Shown in pieces: positions 52,783 to 62,797 of a DNA stretch of 64,000 nucleotides; the first letter of the stretch is position 1, and every line of letters begins with the position of its first letter. The notes below the pieces were generated by a model. That model did not search any database. It was not told the origin of the DNA and was given only the letters and a program-made list of their open reading frames with translations. The translations under genes were made by a program, and so were the position numbers. The stretch is from positions 62,001 to 126,000 of the forward strand of contig JAFWMQ010000009.1 of assembly GCA_017510605.1 (NCBI GenBank). The letters run 5' to 3'. This stretch comes from Clostridiales bacterium. GTDB lineage: Bacteria > Bacillota > Clostridia > Saccharofermentanales > Saccharofermentanaceae.

Positions 52783-54699
52783 ATGCCACCCGGAGGAAGA
52801 GGAATGGGCGGCCCGATGGGCGGGCTGTTCCTTACAGAAGAAGAGAAGGCGAATCAGCCGAAAGTCACGCCTGAACTTTTGAAGCGTGTCTTCTCATATT
52901 TGCAACCGTACGGAAAGCAACTTGTGCTCGTTTTCCTTTGCATAGGCGCATCGTCATTCCTGACACTCCTTCCGACTGTGTTGACCGGAAAGATCCTTGA
53001 TGAAGGAATCCTCAAAAAAGATCTCAGGACACTTATTTATTACATCGTTTTATCGCTCATTGTTACGTTTGTGGCGAGCCTGATAGGCGTTGCCGAGACG
53101 TACATCAATACGTGGATCGCGCAGCATATAACGTTTGATATGCGCAACCAGATGTACGCGCATCTGCAGAATATGTCGCAGAGATTTTTTACGACAAATA
53201 ACCAAGGCGACATAATCACCAGAATGACAAGTGATATCGACGGCGTCAAGTCAGTCATCACGAATACGTTCAGCAGTATCCTGTCGAATTCAATTACGCT
53301 GATAATTGCCATGATCGCCATGTTCCAGAAGAACTGGATACTTGCCCTTGTAGGAATCATCATTGTGCCTGTATTTACTCTGCCGACTAGAAAGGCAGGC
53401 AAGAAGAGATGGACACTTACCAACGAATCACAGCAGGTTAACGATGAAGTCAACGGGATACTCAATGAGACTTTGTCTGTGAGCGGACAGCTGTTGGTAA
53501 AGCTTTTCGGCAAAGAGAAATACGAGTTTGACAGATATGAGAATGCCAACCGCAAGATGATCGGTCTGAACATTAAAGAGAGTATGGCGGGCCGCTGGTT
53601 CAGGGTCGTGCTCACCACTTTTACGAGCATAGGACCGATGCTTCTTTATCTTGTCGGCGGCATACTGATGATGAAATACGATTCGGATATAACCGTAGGT
53701 GACATCACGGTTCTCGTCGCTCTCCTGGGCAGGATGTATATGCCGGTCAACAGCCTTCTGAATATCCAGGTCGAATGGATAAGGTCGATGGCGCTTTTCA
53801 AGCGTATCTTCGATTACTTTGATATTCCTGTTGAGATCAGGAATGCCGATGACGCGGTAACACCTGAGAAGGTGACCGGAGATGTCGTTTTCGAACACGT
53901 GGATTTCTCTTATGAAGAATCGAAAAAGATCCTTAAAGATGTATGCTTTACTTTGAATGCCGGAAAGAGCATAGCGATCGTCGGTCCTTCGGGTTCGGGC
54001 AAAAGCACGATCGTAAATCTGATTCCGAGACTTTATGACGTGGACTCGGGAAGTGTTACTTTCGATGGAATCGACGTAAGAAAGCTTGACCTGAAGTTCT
54101 TGAGAAATCAGGTCGGTGTCGTGTCACAGGAGACATATCTTTTCAACGGAACTATCAGGGAGAATCTGCTTTATGCCAAGCCTGATGCGACTGAGGAAGA
54201 AATGACCGAGGCTCTGAAGAAGGCCAATATCTGGGATTTTGTCGAGAAGCAGGAGAAGGGCATAGATACCGAAGTCGGCAACCGAGGCCTTAAGCTCTCA
54301 GGCGGTGAGAAGCAGCGTATTTCCATAGCGAGGATAATCCTGAAAGATCCTACGATATTTATTTTTGATGAAGCTACATCGGCACTTGATTCCATCTCTG
54401 AAAAGAGGATCCAGGATGCAATCGATCCGATCATAAAGAGCAAGACCAGTATCCTTATCGCCCACAGGCTCTCAACCATTCTTGCGGCAGATGAGATCCT
54501 CGTAGTTAAGGACGGCTCGATAGCCGAGCGGGGCAGTCACAAGGAGCTCCTGAATAAAAACGGAGTTTACAGGGAACTTTATGAGACACAGTTCTCCAAG
54601 GCCCTGATCGAAGAGGACGGCGTGTCAGAACTTGAACAGTACATCTGGGGTACCCAGCCCGGCGACGAACCTGTTGAAGACGAGGATATGCCTGTTTAA
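52783..54699 (+). CDS. ABC exporter, fused membrane and ATPase domains (MsbA/LmrA type)
   Basis: 638 residues. A Gly/Met/Pro-rich N-terminus (MPPGGRGMGGPMGG) is followed by a six-helix type I exporter domain (about 45-345) and a nucleotide-binding domain: Walker A GPSGSGKST, Q-loop VVSQETYLFN, signature LSGGEKQRISIARI, Walker B IFIFDEATSALD and H-loop AHRLST. Half-transporters of this kind dimerise to export drugs, lipids or peptides. GAGGAGACC precedes ATG 52783. The usual heterodimer partner is absent, so a homodimer is likely. It has an acidic C-terminal tail (DEPVEDEDMPV). Confidence 0.93.
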   Translation: MPPGGRGMGGPMGGLFLTEEEKANQPKVTPELLKRVFSYLQPYGKQLVLVFLCIGASSFLTLLPTVLTGKILDEGILKKDLRTLIYYIVLSLIVTFVASLIGVAETYINTWIAQHITFDMRNQMYAHLQNMSQRFFTTNNQGDIITRMTSDIDGVKSVITNTFSSILSNSITLIIAMIAMFQKNWILALVGIIIVPVFTLPTRKAGKKRWTLTNESQQVNDEVNGILNETLSVSGQLLVKLFGKEKYEFDRYENANRKMIGLNIKESMAGRWFRVVLTTFTSIGPMLLYLVGGILMMKYDSDITVGDITVLVALLGRMYMPVNSLLNIQVEWIRSMALFKRIFDYFDIPVEIRNADDAVTPEKVTGDVVFEHVDFSYEESKKILKDVCFTLNAGKSIAIVGPSGSGKSTIVNLIPRLYDVDSGSVTFDGIDVRKLDLKFLRNQVGVVSQETYLFNGTIRENLLYAKPDATEEEMTEALKKANIWDFVEKQEKGIDTEVGNRGLKLSGGEKQRISIARIILKDPTIFIFDEATSALDSISEKRIQDAIDPIIKSKTSILIAHRLSTILAADEILVVKDGSIAERGSHKELLNKNGVYRELYETQFSKALIEEDGVSELEQYIWGTQPGDEPVEDEDMPV

Positions 54700-54847
54700 G
54701 CGAAAATGTACTAACGGAATTTGCCCCGAAGCCTCCGATTCGTACATTCGTCAAGGTATTATCATCCTGCATATAATCAAAAATATAGTACAATTTATAC
54801 TTGAATATTCCATAAGCATTAACGGATATTCAGAGAGGATAGATTAA

Positions 54848-57640
54848 ATGACAAAACCATTTTCGGCTTCGGCTGAGCAGGTAGCACAAGAATTAGAAAC
54901 AGATCTGGTAAAAGGTCTTTCTTCAAATGAAGCATCTTTAAGATATGCCAAGAACGGTCCCAACACTTTGGGTGAAGAGAAAAAAGTCCCGCTTTGGAAG
55001 AGGTTTTTGCAGCAGTTTGCTGATGCGATGGTCGTAATCCTTATTGCGGCTGCGGCACTCTCAGGATATATGGCGTTCAAGAGCAATGGCGGGTTCGAAG
55101 ACTGGATCGATGTTATCGTCATCCTTGCAATCGTTATCCTTAATGCCGTTTTGGGCGTATATCAGGAGGGTAAAGCCGACCAGGCTCTTGCAGCGCTTAA
55201 GAAGATGAGTTCACCCCAGACCAAGGTTATCCGCGACGGTAAGCTTATCATGGTCGATTCTGAGAACGTTGTTGTCGGTGACGTTATCTCGATAGATGCA
55301 GGCGACAGCATCTCAGCTGATATGAGACTCATCGAGTCCAGCTCCCTTAAAGCAGAGGAAGCATCTCTTACAGGCGAATCAGTAGCAGTCGAAAAGGATG
55401 CAACGGCAGTTCTTCCTGAAGATTGCGCTCTCGGAGACCGTAAGAATATGCTCTACATGGGCACCGCTGTAACTTATGGCCGCGCAAAGGGTGTCGTGGT
55501 TGCAACCTCAAGGGATACCGAGCTCGGCAAGATCGCAACCAAACTAACTAACATCGAAGACGAGGAGACCCCGCTGCAGGTCAGCCTTAACAAGCTTGGA
55601 AAGGTCCTGGCTGTTGCGTGCATCGTTGTATGTATCATCGTTTTGCTCGTCGATATTTTCATTCAGAAGCAGCCTTGGGAAGATGCCCTTATGACTGCAG
55701 TATCGCTTGCTGTTGCAGCAATCCCCGAAGGCCTTGCTGCAGTAGTTACTATCGTTCTTTCGATCGGTATGACAAAGATGGCTGAGAGCAATGCCATCGT
55801 AAAGAGACTTCTTGCCGTTGAGACTTTAGGCTGCGTTGACGTGATCTGTTCCGACAAGACCGGTACGCTCACACAGAACCAGATGACCGTTAAGGTTATT
55901 TATGACGGCTCCAGAAAATACAATGTCGAAGGCGGCGGATATGCACCTGTCGGCAATATCGTTGACGAAGGCGGCAAGCCCGTTAAGATCGAAGGCGTAC
56001 TTAACACGCTGATACTTTCTTCGGTTCTCTGTAACGATGCTTCGATATTAAAGCAGGGAGAGAACGATTATTCATGCATTGGTGACCCGACAGAGGGCGC
56101 CCTGACGACTCTCGGCATGAAGGCAAAGATGCTCCGCGAAGAAACGATGCACACTTACCCCAGAGAGACAGAACTGCCTTTCGATTCTGACCGTAAAATG
56201 ATGACCACATTCCATTCAGGAATCGATGAGGGCAAGTGGATAAGCTTCACCAAGGGTGCTCCGGATATCGTAATCTCACGCTGCACATCGATCCTTACAC
56301 CCACAGGTGTTCAGAAGATGACCGAGGAGAAGCGCGCCGAGATCAGAGAGGTCAATCACAACTATGCGATCCAGGCTATCCGTGTTCTTGCTTTTGCGAC
56401 AAAGGAGCACGGAGACGGATCCACGGCGACATTTGCCGATGAAGAGAATATGACTTTCTTAGGCCTCATCGGTATGATCGATCCTGCCCGTAAAGAAGCA
56501 AAAGACGCGATCGCCGTATGCAGGGAAGCAGGTATCCGTGCTGTTATGATCACGGGCGATTTCAAGGACTCCGCTGTTGCGATCGCAGATAATCTTGAGA
56601 TGCGTGACGAGAAGCACATGGATGCATATTCAGGCGAAGAACTTGATAAGATCTCCGATGATGAACTCCTTGAGGTCGTTGAGAGAACCAGTGTTTATGC
56701 ACGTGTATCTCCCGAGCACAAGGTCAGGATAGTAAATGCTTTGAAAAAGAATGAACATATCGCTTCAATGACAGGTGACGGCGTAAACGATGCCATGGCT
56801 TTGAAGTCCGCTGACATCGGTGTTGCGATGGGCATCACCGGCACGGATGTTTCCAAGAACTCGGCTGACATGATCCTCATGGATGATAATTTTGCTACGA
56901 TCGTAAAAGCCGTTAAGCAGGGAAGGATCATTTATTCCAATATCCGCAAGTTCGTAGGATTCCTTCTGTCATGCAATATCGGTGAGATCCTGGTAATCTT
57001 CCTGCTCTCACTCGTACCGAAGTCACTGGTACCCGGTATAGCAGCACCTCTGACCGCGATCCAGCTCCTTTGGCTCAATCTCATCACTGACTCTTTCCCG
57101 GCTCTTGCTCTCGGCCGCGAAAAAGGCGAGCCCGGCATAATGAATATGCCGCCCCGTTCAAAGCACGAGCCGATTATCAACAAGAGCATGCTCGGTCATA
57201 TTGCGATGCAGTCAACAGGACTTTTCGTTTCCGTTGCAACGGCATTCATAATAGCTCTGACAAGCATGAATAACGGCAGCACATTCTTCTACTCCGGCGT
57301 TCTGGCAGATGCCGCTTCAAAAGGCGTACATCCCATAGATATTGCCCGTACGGTTGCATTTGCGACACTGATCTGCGCAGAGCTCCTCAGAGCATTTGCT
57401 GCAAGATCTGAGAGGATCTCAGTATTCAAGCTCGGACTTTTCTCCAACAAGATGATGAATATCGCCGTCGCACTTTCACTCGTAATGCTCGCAGCAGTTA
57501 TCTACATTCCGGGTGTCAACGGAATTTTCAATAACGTTGCGCTCGCTCCGATGGCATGGCTCGTCATCCTGCCTCTGGCATTCCTGCCATTTGCAGTAAG
57601 TGAGATCAGCAAGCTCGTAAAAAGTGGTTTGCATAAGTAA
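54848..57640 (+). CDS. P-type Ca2+-transporting ATPase (P2A group)
   Basis: 930 residues, SERCA-like. It has an N-terminal cation ATPase domain, the TGES actuator (SLTGESVAVEK), a calcium-site helix with IPEGLAAVVTIVLSIG, the phosphorylated Asp in SDKTGTLT (D336), KGAPD in the nucleotide domain, MTGDGVNDAMALKSADIGVAMG, and a long C-terminal six-helix part with LLWLNLITDSFPALALG. It pumps Ca2+ (possibly Mn2+) out of the cytoplasm. It stands alone: the 148-bp leader holds an AATGTAC / GTACATT inverted repeat and AT-rich promoter-like sequence. secG follows 53 bp downstream. Confidence 0.94.
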   Translation: MTKPFSASAEQVAQELETDLVKGLSSNEASLRYAKNGPNTLGEEKKVPLWKRFLQQFADAMVVILIAAAALSGYMAFKSNGGFEDWIDVIVILAIVILNAVLGVYQEGKADQALAALKKMSSPQTKVIRDGKLIMVDSENVVVGDVISIDAGDSISADMRLIESSSLKAEEASLTGESVAVEKDATAVLPEDCALGDRKNMLYMGTAVTYGRAKGVVVATSRDTELGKIATKLTNIEDEETPLQVSLNKLGKVLAVACIVVCIIVLLVDIFIQKQPWEDALMTAVSLAVAAIPEGLAAVVTIVLSIGMTKMAESNAIVKRLLAVETLGCVDVICSDKTGTLTQNQMTVKVIYDGSRKYNVEGGGYAPVGNIVDEGGKPVKIEGVLNTLILSSVLCNDASILKQGENDYSCIGDPTEGALTTLGMKAKMLREETMHTYPRETELPFDSDRKMMTTFHSGIDEGKWISFTKGAPDIVISRCTSILTPTGVQKMTEEKRAEIREVNHNYAIQAIRVLAFATKEHGDGSTATFADEENMTFLGLIGMIDPARKEAKDAIAVCREAGIRAVMITGDFKDSAVAIADNLEMRDEKHMDAYSGEELDKISDDELLEVVERTSVYARVSPEHKVRIVNALKKNEHIASMTGDGVNDAMALKSADIGVAMGITGTDVSKNSADMILMDDNFATIVKAVKQGRIIYSNIRKFVGFLLSCNIGEILVIFLLSLVPKSLVPGIAAPLTAIQLLWLNLITDSFPALALGREKGEPGIMNMPPRSKHEPIINKSMLGHIAMQSTGLFVSVATAFIIALTSMNNGSTFFYSGVLADAASKGVHPIDIARTVAFATLICAELLRAFAARSERISVFKLGLFSNKMMNIAVALSLVMLAAVIYIPGVNGIFNNVALAPMAWLVILPLAFLPFAVSEISKLVKSGLHK

Positions 57641-57693
57641 AAACCTTGTGTTATTATTCATAGGCTTGATTTATAAAGGGAGGCTTTGAACAT

Positions 57694-57945
57694 ATGACAG
57701 TATTGAATATCGTTCTTAGTATTATAGATGTTATTTTGGCACTTGCCATTATCGTTCTTTTCCTCGTTCAGGAAGGAAATGACCAGGGTATTGGTGTAGT
57801 TGCAGGCGGTTCTTCCGATTCATACTACAGCAAGGCAAAGGGCAGAACTTTGGAAGAGCAGCTTAAGACTTGGACAGTAATCTGCTGCATCTTGTTTGCC
57901 ATCGTTTCTCTTGTTCTTTATCTTTCCATTGCAAAAGCTTGGTAA
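57694..57945 (+). CDS. secG: preprotein translocase subunit SecG
   Basis: 83 residues with two membrane helices (about 4-25 and 60-80) joined by a short loop with the family GNDQGIGVVAGGSSDSYYSK motif. SecG assists SecYE in protein export. AAGGGAGG precedes ATG 57694 and a terminator follows. In many Firmicutes secG precedes rnr (and often smpB), and the same secG-rnr order is kept here. No anomaly seen. Confidence 0.95.
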   Translation: MTVLNIVLSIIDVILALAIIVLFLVQEGNDQGIGVVAGGSSDSYYSKAKGRTLEEQLKTWTVICCILFAIVSLVLYLSIAKAW

Positions 57946-57976
57946 GATCTTAACATTTTGACTTTATGCTTATGAG

Positions 57977-58003
57977 CCGCCTCTTGACCGAGGCGGTTTT
58001 TTT
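57977..58003 (+). terminator. secG terminator
   Basis: Stem CCGCCTC / GAGGCGG (57977-57983, 57990-57996), 6-nt loop, then seven T residues to 58003. Confidence 0.93.
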
Positions 58004-58108
58004 GTCGGGAAATAACTCCCCCGGCAACAACACTACATGGTATGTAAGATGAATTCTTAATTTGTAGTAATATATAACCAAAACACGAAAATCTATGAGG
58101 AATACGAG

Positions 58109-60316
58109 ATGGAAGACAAAAAGAAGAGACCGGTATATGCCGAGAATATGAGTTCCGCCCAGAAAAGACGGAACAGGATAATAAAAGCAAAAGAAGAGCT
58201 CGCGGCGCTTCCTCCCACGTTGGCTGACATGGCTCCGAGAGGACCTTTGCAGGTCAAAAATCAGGTAATAGGAATCCTGAGACAGACTCCTACAGGCGGT
58301 GTTGTCCTGCCTGATCCTGCGTTTAGGAGTACAGATTACGGAGCTGTCGAGATCGATAAGAATCATTTGAACGGTGCGCCTTTCAACATGGTCGTTGTGT
58401 GCGAGATCCTAAATCCCACATGTGACCGCGGTGATTGCAGGGGTACGGTTACAGAAGTCCTTGGTGATTACGGGAACAACGATGTCAGGATGCTTACTGT
58501 GCTGAGACAGTTCGGTCTTTCACAGACATTTCCCGGGAAAGTGCTTGAAGAAGTAGAACCGCTGCCGGTCAATCCCGATCCTGAACTGGTTGAGCGCGAG
58601 ATATCCAAAGGGAGACATGACAACAGGGATATCCTTACGATAACGATCGACGGTGAGGATGCAAAAGACCTGGACGATGCCATTTCGATCGAGAAACTCA
58701 GAAACGGTAATTTCAAGCTTTATGTTCACATTGCTGATGTGTCGAATTATGTAAGAGAAGGAACTGCACTTGATGCCGAAGCTTTTTCGAGAGGCACATC
58801 CGTATATCTTGTTGACCGCGTAATTCCTATGCTTCCACCGAAGCTCAGTAACGGTCTTTGCAGCCTGAATCCGAATGTTGACAGGCTTGCCATGACTGCC
58901 GAGATGCTGGTCGATCGCGAGGGCGGGATCTATGGCGGCGAACTGTATGAAAGTGTCATAAGGTCTGACAGGAGAATGAGTTACAAAGAGTGCTACAGGA
59001 TCCTTACTGATCCGAAGCCCGAAGACGATGAAGAGTACGGCGAGATCATTCCGATGCTGATAAAGATGAAGGAACTTGCAGGGATCCTGAGTTCTATGAG
59101 GGAGAGGCGCGGCGCGATCAATTTCGAGATGCCTGAGACAAAGGTCGTCTTAAATGATGACGGAACGGTAAAGGATGTTATGCCTTATCCGATCAACTTT
59201 ACAAACGGCATAATCGAGTCCTTCATGATCTGCGCGAACGAGTTTGTCGCAAAAAAGTTTTTCGACCTGAAATATCCTTTTGTATACCGTGTCCATGAAG
59301 ATCCGGATCCGATCAAGATATCCAGGTTCTCTAATATCGCAAGATATTTCGGCGCGTCAGGAAAACTGTTCGGACATATCAAGCCTTTGGATGTGCAGAG
59401 ATTTATGGGTACGATAGGAGACAAGACCGCTCTTCAGGCTTTGGATGAGCTGCTCTTAAGATCGATGGCGAAGGCGAGATACTGCTCTGACTGTCTGGGC
59501 CATTTCGGTCTGGCATCCAAATTCTACTGCCATTTTACATCTCCGATCAGACGCTATCCGGATCTTTATATTCACAGGATCATCAAGAGTTATTTGCACG
59601 GTGAGAATTCCAGAAGTCATTTCGCTGGGCTCGTTGACAATGCGGCTGAGCATTCTTCGGATATGGAACGCAATGCAGTCGATGCCGAGCGCGCATCTGA
59701 CGATATCAAGATCTGCGAATACATGGCAAATAAGATCGGTGAGCACTACGACGGTGTCATATCTTCGATCATTGACTCCGGGTGCTTTGTAAGGCTCGAA
59801 AATACTGTCGAAGGATTTGTTCCTTTCAGATCTTTAAGAGACCACTATTTCTTTGATGACAGAAGTTACCGCGCGATCGGTGCGCACGGAGGCAAGATCC
59901 TTTCCATCGGTATGCCTGTAACCGTTGTGGTCGAGAAGGTAGATACCGAAGAAAACAAGATAGATTTCTCTTTTGAGTACGGCTTCGAAGAGGAACGAGA
60001 TCCGAGAGAACAGCGCATGTCGAAGGGACCCAAAAAGGAGCCGCACAGAGCCAAAAAGGGCGGAAGAGGCGGCAGATCAGGCGCTTCAAGAGGCAGCGCT
60101 GTAAGAAGCGGATCAGGAAAGCCGGGTTCTTCAGGAGGATATATAGGAAGGCCAAGTCATCCGGAGGAAGATCAGGCAGAGGCGGATCCCGGGGAAGAAG
60201 GTAAAAGATCGTGGAAAAGTTTAAGAAGATATTTGTATCAATTCTTGCTGCAGTATTTTGTGTACTTGCATTTGCCGGCTGCACCGGTCAGTCCAAAAAG
60301 GAACCTTTGGATGTGA
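58109..60316 (+). CDS. rnr: ribonuclease R, apparent frameshift in the RG-rich tail
   Basis: 735 residues as read. RNase R is the processive 3'-5' exonuclease that degrades structured RNA. It has N-terminal cold-shock-like segments, the RNB catalytic domain with DGEDAKDLDDAISIE, an S1 domain (HYDGVISSIIDSGCFVRLENTVEGFVPF) and a basic Gly/Arg tail. After GGYIG the composition changes abruptly and the frame overlaps the next gene by 106 bp. Shifting to the -1 frame around 60140-60155 restores a basic tail (KAKSSGGRSGRGGSRGRR) that stops at 60204, 6 bp before the next start. A one-base deletion or error in GGAAGG is the simplest explanation. The catalytic parts are unaffected. Confidence 0.93.
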   Translation: MEDKKKRPVYAENMSSAQKRRNRIIKAKEELAALPPTLADMAPRGPLQVKNQVIGILRQTPTGGVVLPDPAFRSTDYGAVEIDKNHLNGAPFNMVVVCEILNPTCDRGDCRGTVTEVLGDYGNNDVRMLTVLRQFGLSQTFPGKVLEEVEPLPVNPDPELVEREISKGRHDNRDILTITIDGEDAKDLDDAISIEKLRNGNFKLYVHIADVSNYVREGTALDAEAFSRGTSVYLVDRVIPMLPPKLSNGLCSLNPNVDRLAMTAEMLVDREGGIYGGELYESVIRSDRRMSYKECYRILTDPKPEDDEEYGEIIPMLIKMKELAGILSSMRERRGAINFEMPETKVVLNDDGTVKDVMPYPINFTNGIIESFMICANEFVAKKFFDLKYPFVYRVHEDPDPIKISRFSNIARYFGASGKLFGHIKPLDVQRFMGTIGDKTALQALDELLLRSMAKARYCSDCLGHFGLASKFYCHFTSPIRRYPDLYIHRIIKSYLHGENSRSHFAGLVDNAAEHSSDMERNAVDAERASDDIKICEYMANKIGEHYDGVISSIIDSGCFVRLENTVEGFVPFRSLRDHYFFDDRSYRAIGAHGGKILSIGMPVTVVVEKVDTEENKIDFSFEYGFEEERDPREQRMSKGPKKEPHRAKKGGRGGRSGASRGSAVRSGSGKPGSSGGYIGRPSHPEEDQAEADPGEEGKRSWKSLRRYLYQFLLQYFVYLHLPAAPVSPKRNLWM

Positions 60317-60744
60317 AGAGAATTACATATCTGATATACGTCGGAGACCGACCTGATGTTGAGATGTATGTCATTACCGCTGACTGTAAAGTCACGGAGT
60401 ACAGCATACGGCTTGAAAGTGATGAGCCTTATGGTAAATATGATTTTTTCGCAGGCGAACTGCCTTCTGAAGACCATTATGAAGTATCCGAATTTAAGAT
60501 AACGGAAGAAAGTTGGACGAGTATGGTAAATACTCTGACCGAGGTAAATTTCATGAATCTTTTAGAGGAGTTTTCACCTGATGATTCTGACGATGCTTCT
60601 TCCTACTATATCAGAGTTGAGACCGCAGACGATGTTCATCAGTCAGGCGGTTATAATGCAGGTGGCCATATGGATCCTGAAAGCAGGAAATTCTCTAATG
60701 CCAGGCAGGCCGTAGATCGTGCGCTGAACCGGAATGTTTACTGA
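60211..60744 (+). CDS. small secreted lipoprotein, unknown
   Basis: 177 residues. The signal peptide ends in a lipobox (LAFAGC, C24), followed by a mixed alpha/beta domain without recognisable motifs (RITYLIYVGDRPDVEMYVIT ... RVETADDVHQSGG). GTG 60211 is used, with AAGAAGG about 10 nt upstream. The overlap with the annotated rnr end disappears if the rnr frameshift is corrected. Co-transcribed with rnr; the role is unknown. Confidence 0.7.
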   Translation: MEKFKKIFVSILAAVFCVLAFAGCTGQSKKEPLDVKRITYLIYVGDRPDVEMYVITADCKVTEYSIRLESDEPYGKYDFFAGELPSEDHYEVSEFKITEESWTSMVNTLTEVNFMNLLEEFSPDDSDDASSYYIRVETADDVHQSGGYNAGGHMDPESRKFSNARQAVDRALNRNVY

Positions 60745-60768
60745 TCATCAGGGATATCGCTGTTTATA

Positions 60769-60798
60769 TTGACAATCTGCTTTTAAATGATGTAGTAT
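60769..60798 (+). promoter_or_regulatory. promoter of T-box-aspS transcript
   Basis: A perfect TTGACA (60769-60774) and TAGTAT (60793-60798) are spaced by 18 bp, just upstream of the T-box leader. Confidence 0.7.
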
Positions 60799-60799
60799 T

Positions 60800-60982
60800 A
60801 CGCATTATGCGATGACGGAGACCTCAGTAGTCGTGGTATGTCGCCTTCAGAGAGCTTTGCCCCCGGGCTGAAAGGCAGAGCGGAAAGAGGCCACTGACGA
60901 ATAACAACTCTAACAGCAATCCGGTATAAAGAGATTCCGCATTTGCGGAATAAATCAGGTGGCACCGCGGACATGTTTTGTT
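60800..60982 (+). promoter_or_regulatory. T-box riboswitch leader, aspartate-specific
   Basis: The leader has a long stem I region with AGAGAGC and CTGAAAGGCAGAGCGG parts, and the universal T-box sequence AGGTGGCACCGCGG (60957-60970) whose GGTGGCACC core pairs with the tRNA acceptor end. GAC at 60896-60898 lies where the specifier codon is expected and matches the downstream aspartyl-tRNA synthetase. Uncharged tRNA-Asp should stabilise the antiterminator and allow aspS transcription. Confidence 0.92.
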
Positions 60983-61022
60983 CGTCCTGAACTTAAAGGA
61001 ATTTAAGTTCGGGGCGTTTTTT
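60983..61022 (+). terminator. T-box-controlled terminator
   Basis: A 15-bp stem, CGTCCTGAACTTAAA with TTTAAGTTCGGGGCG (60983-60997, 61002-61016; one G-T pair), and a GGAA loop are followed by TTTTTT. This is the alternative to the antiterminator formed by the T-box sequence. Confidence 0.92.
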
Positions 61023-61048
61023 GTTTCCCCGAAAGAAAGGATTGGAAT

Positions 61049-62797
61049 ATGGCAAACCAGTACAGAGACAGGATCATCAGTTCACTGTCCGAGAAGGACG
61101 TAGGAACCGAACTCAGAGTATGCGGCTGGATCGAGAACATCAGAGACCACGGCGGCGTATCTTTTATTGACTTGAGAGACATGTATGGAACTCTTCAGGT
61201 CGTTATGCGTGACACATCTCTTCTTGACGGACTTGTAAAGGAAGAGTGCATCTCCATTCAGGGTAAGATCGAGCACAGAGATGAGGAAACATATAACCCC
61301 AAGATCGCAACGGGTACGATCGAGCTTGAGGCTCACTCCGTTGATGTGCTCGGTAAGGTTTACAGCCAGCTTCCTTTCGAGATCATGACGTCTAAAGAGA
61401 TCAGAGAGGATGTCAGACTTAAGTACAGATATCTTGACCTCAGAAACCAGAAGGTTAAGGATAACATCATCTTCAGATCAAACGTTATCGCTTTCCTTAG
61501 GCAGAAGATGACAGAGATGGGATTCCTTGAAATACAGACTCCTATCCTTACTTCATCTTCACCTGAGGGCGCAAGAGACTATATCGTTCCTTCAAGAAAG
61601 TGGAAGGGAAAGTTCTATGCGCTTCCGCAGGCACCTCAGCAGTTCAAGCAGCTCCTGATGGTTTCCGGATTCGATAAATATTTCCAGATCGCCCCCTGCT
61701 TCAGAGATGAGGACGCAAGAGCAGACAGATCACCGGGAGAGTTCTACCAGCTCGACTTCGAGATGTCTTTCGCTACACAGGAAGATGTTTTCAGAGCAGG
61801 TGAAGAAGTGCTTACGGCTGCATTCGAGAAGTTCGCACCCGAGGGCGCACAGGTAACAGCTGCACCTTATCCGGTTATCTCCTACAAGCAGGCTATGGAA
61901 GAATTCGGTTCAGATAAGCCCGACCTCAGAAATCCGCTCAGGATCAAGGACGTTACGGAGTTCTTCTCCAGATGTACATTCAAGGCTTTCCACGGAAAGA
62001 CAGTACGCGCCATCAACGTTCACGCAAAGCTCTCAAAGGGACAGCACGAGAAGATGCTCAAGTTCGCTCAGGATGACCTCGGAATGGGCGGTTTGGGCTA
62101 CCTCGAAGTTCTCGAAGACATGAGCTACAAGGGACCTATCGACAAGTTCATTCCTGATGACATGAAGGCTGAACTTAAGGATCTGGCAGGCCTTCAGGCA
62201 GGCGATACGATCTTCTTCATTGCTGACAACGAGGCACGTGCAAACGAGTGCGCAGGCAAGATCAGAAACGAGTTAGGCAGCAGACTCGACCTCATCGAGA
62301 AGAACGCATTCAGATTCTGTTTCGTTAATGACTTCCCGATGTATGAATGGGATACAGAGACAAAGAAGTACATCTTCACTCACAATCCTTTCTCCATGCC
62401 TCAGGGCGGCCTTGAAGCGCTCAACACAAAGAAGCCTGAAGAGATCCTCGCTTACCAGTACGATATCGTCTGCAACGGTATCGAGCTTTCATCCGGTGCT
62501 GTCAGAAACCATGATCTTGACATCATGAAGAAGGCTTTCGAGATTGCCGGATATTCTGAAGAAGAGCTCAAGACGAAGTTCGGCGCACTTTACAGCGCAT
62601 TCCAGTTCGGCGCTCCGCCGCACGCAGGAATGGCTCCGGGCGTTGACCGTATGATCATGATCCTCCGTGGCGAAGAGAACATCCGTGAAGTTATCGCATT
62701 CCCTATGAACGGCAATGCACAGGATCTCCTCTGCGGCGCTCCGGGCGAAGTTACTGAGCAGCAGTTAAGAGAGACACACATCAAGATCAGACAGTAA
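61049..62797 (+). CDS. aspS: aspartyl-tRNA synthetase
   Basis: 582 residues, the bacterial AspRS length. An N-terminal OB-type anticodon-binding domain (RVCGWIENIRDHGGVSFIDL) is followed by the class II core: motif 1 near FLEIQTPILTSSSPEGARDY, motif 2 FRDEDARADRSPGEFYQLDF region, the bacterial GAD insertion (about 280-410) and motif 3 (GMAPGVDRMIMIL). It charges tRNA-Asp. Whether it also charges tRNA-Asn cannot be judged. Controlled by the T-box leader. Its stop TAA overlaps the start of the next gene (TAATG). Confidence 0.97.
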   Translation: MANQYRDRIISSLSEKDVGTELRVCGWIENIRDHGGVSFIDLRDMYGTLQVVMRDTSLLDGLVKEECISIQGKIEHRDEETYNPKIATGTIELEAHSVDVLGKVYSQLPFEIMTSKEIREDVRLKYRYLDLRNQKVKDNIIFRSNVIAFLRQKMTEMGFLEIQTPILTSSSPEGARDYIVPSRKWKGKFYALPQAPQQFKQLLMVSGFDKYFQIAPCFRDEDARADRSPGEFYQLDFEMSFATQEDVFRAGEEVLTAAFEKFAPEGAQVTAAPYPVISYKQAMEEFGSDKPDLRNPLRIKDVTEFFSRCTFKAFHGKTVRAINVHAKLSKGQHEKMLKFAQDDLGMGGLGYLEVLEDMSYKGPIDKFIPDDMKAELKDLAGLQAGDTIFFIADNEARANECAGKIRNELGSRLDLIEKNAFRFCFVNDFPMYEWDTETKKYIFTHNPFSMPQGGLEALNTKKPEEILAYQYDIVCNGIELSSGAVRNHDLDIMKKAFEIAGYSEEELKTKFGALYSAFQFGAPPHAGMAPGVDRMIMILRGEENIREVIAFPMNGNAQDLLCGAPGEVTEQQLRETHIKIRQ

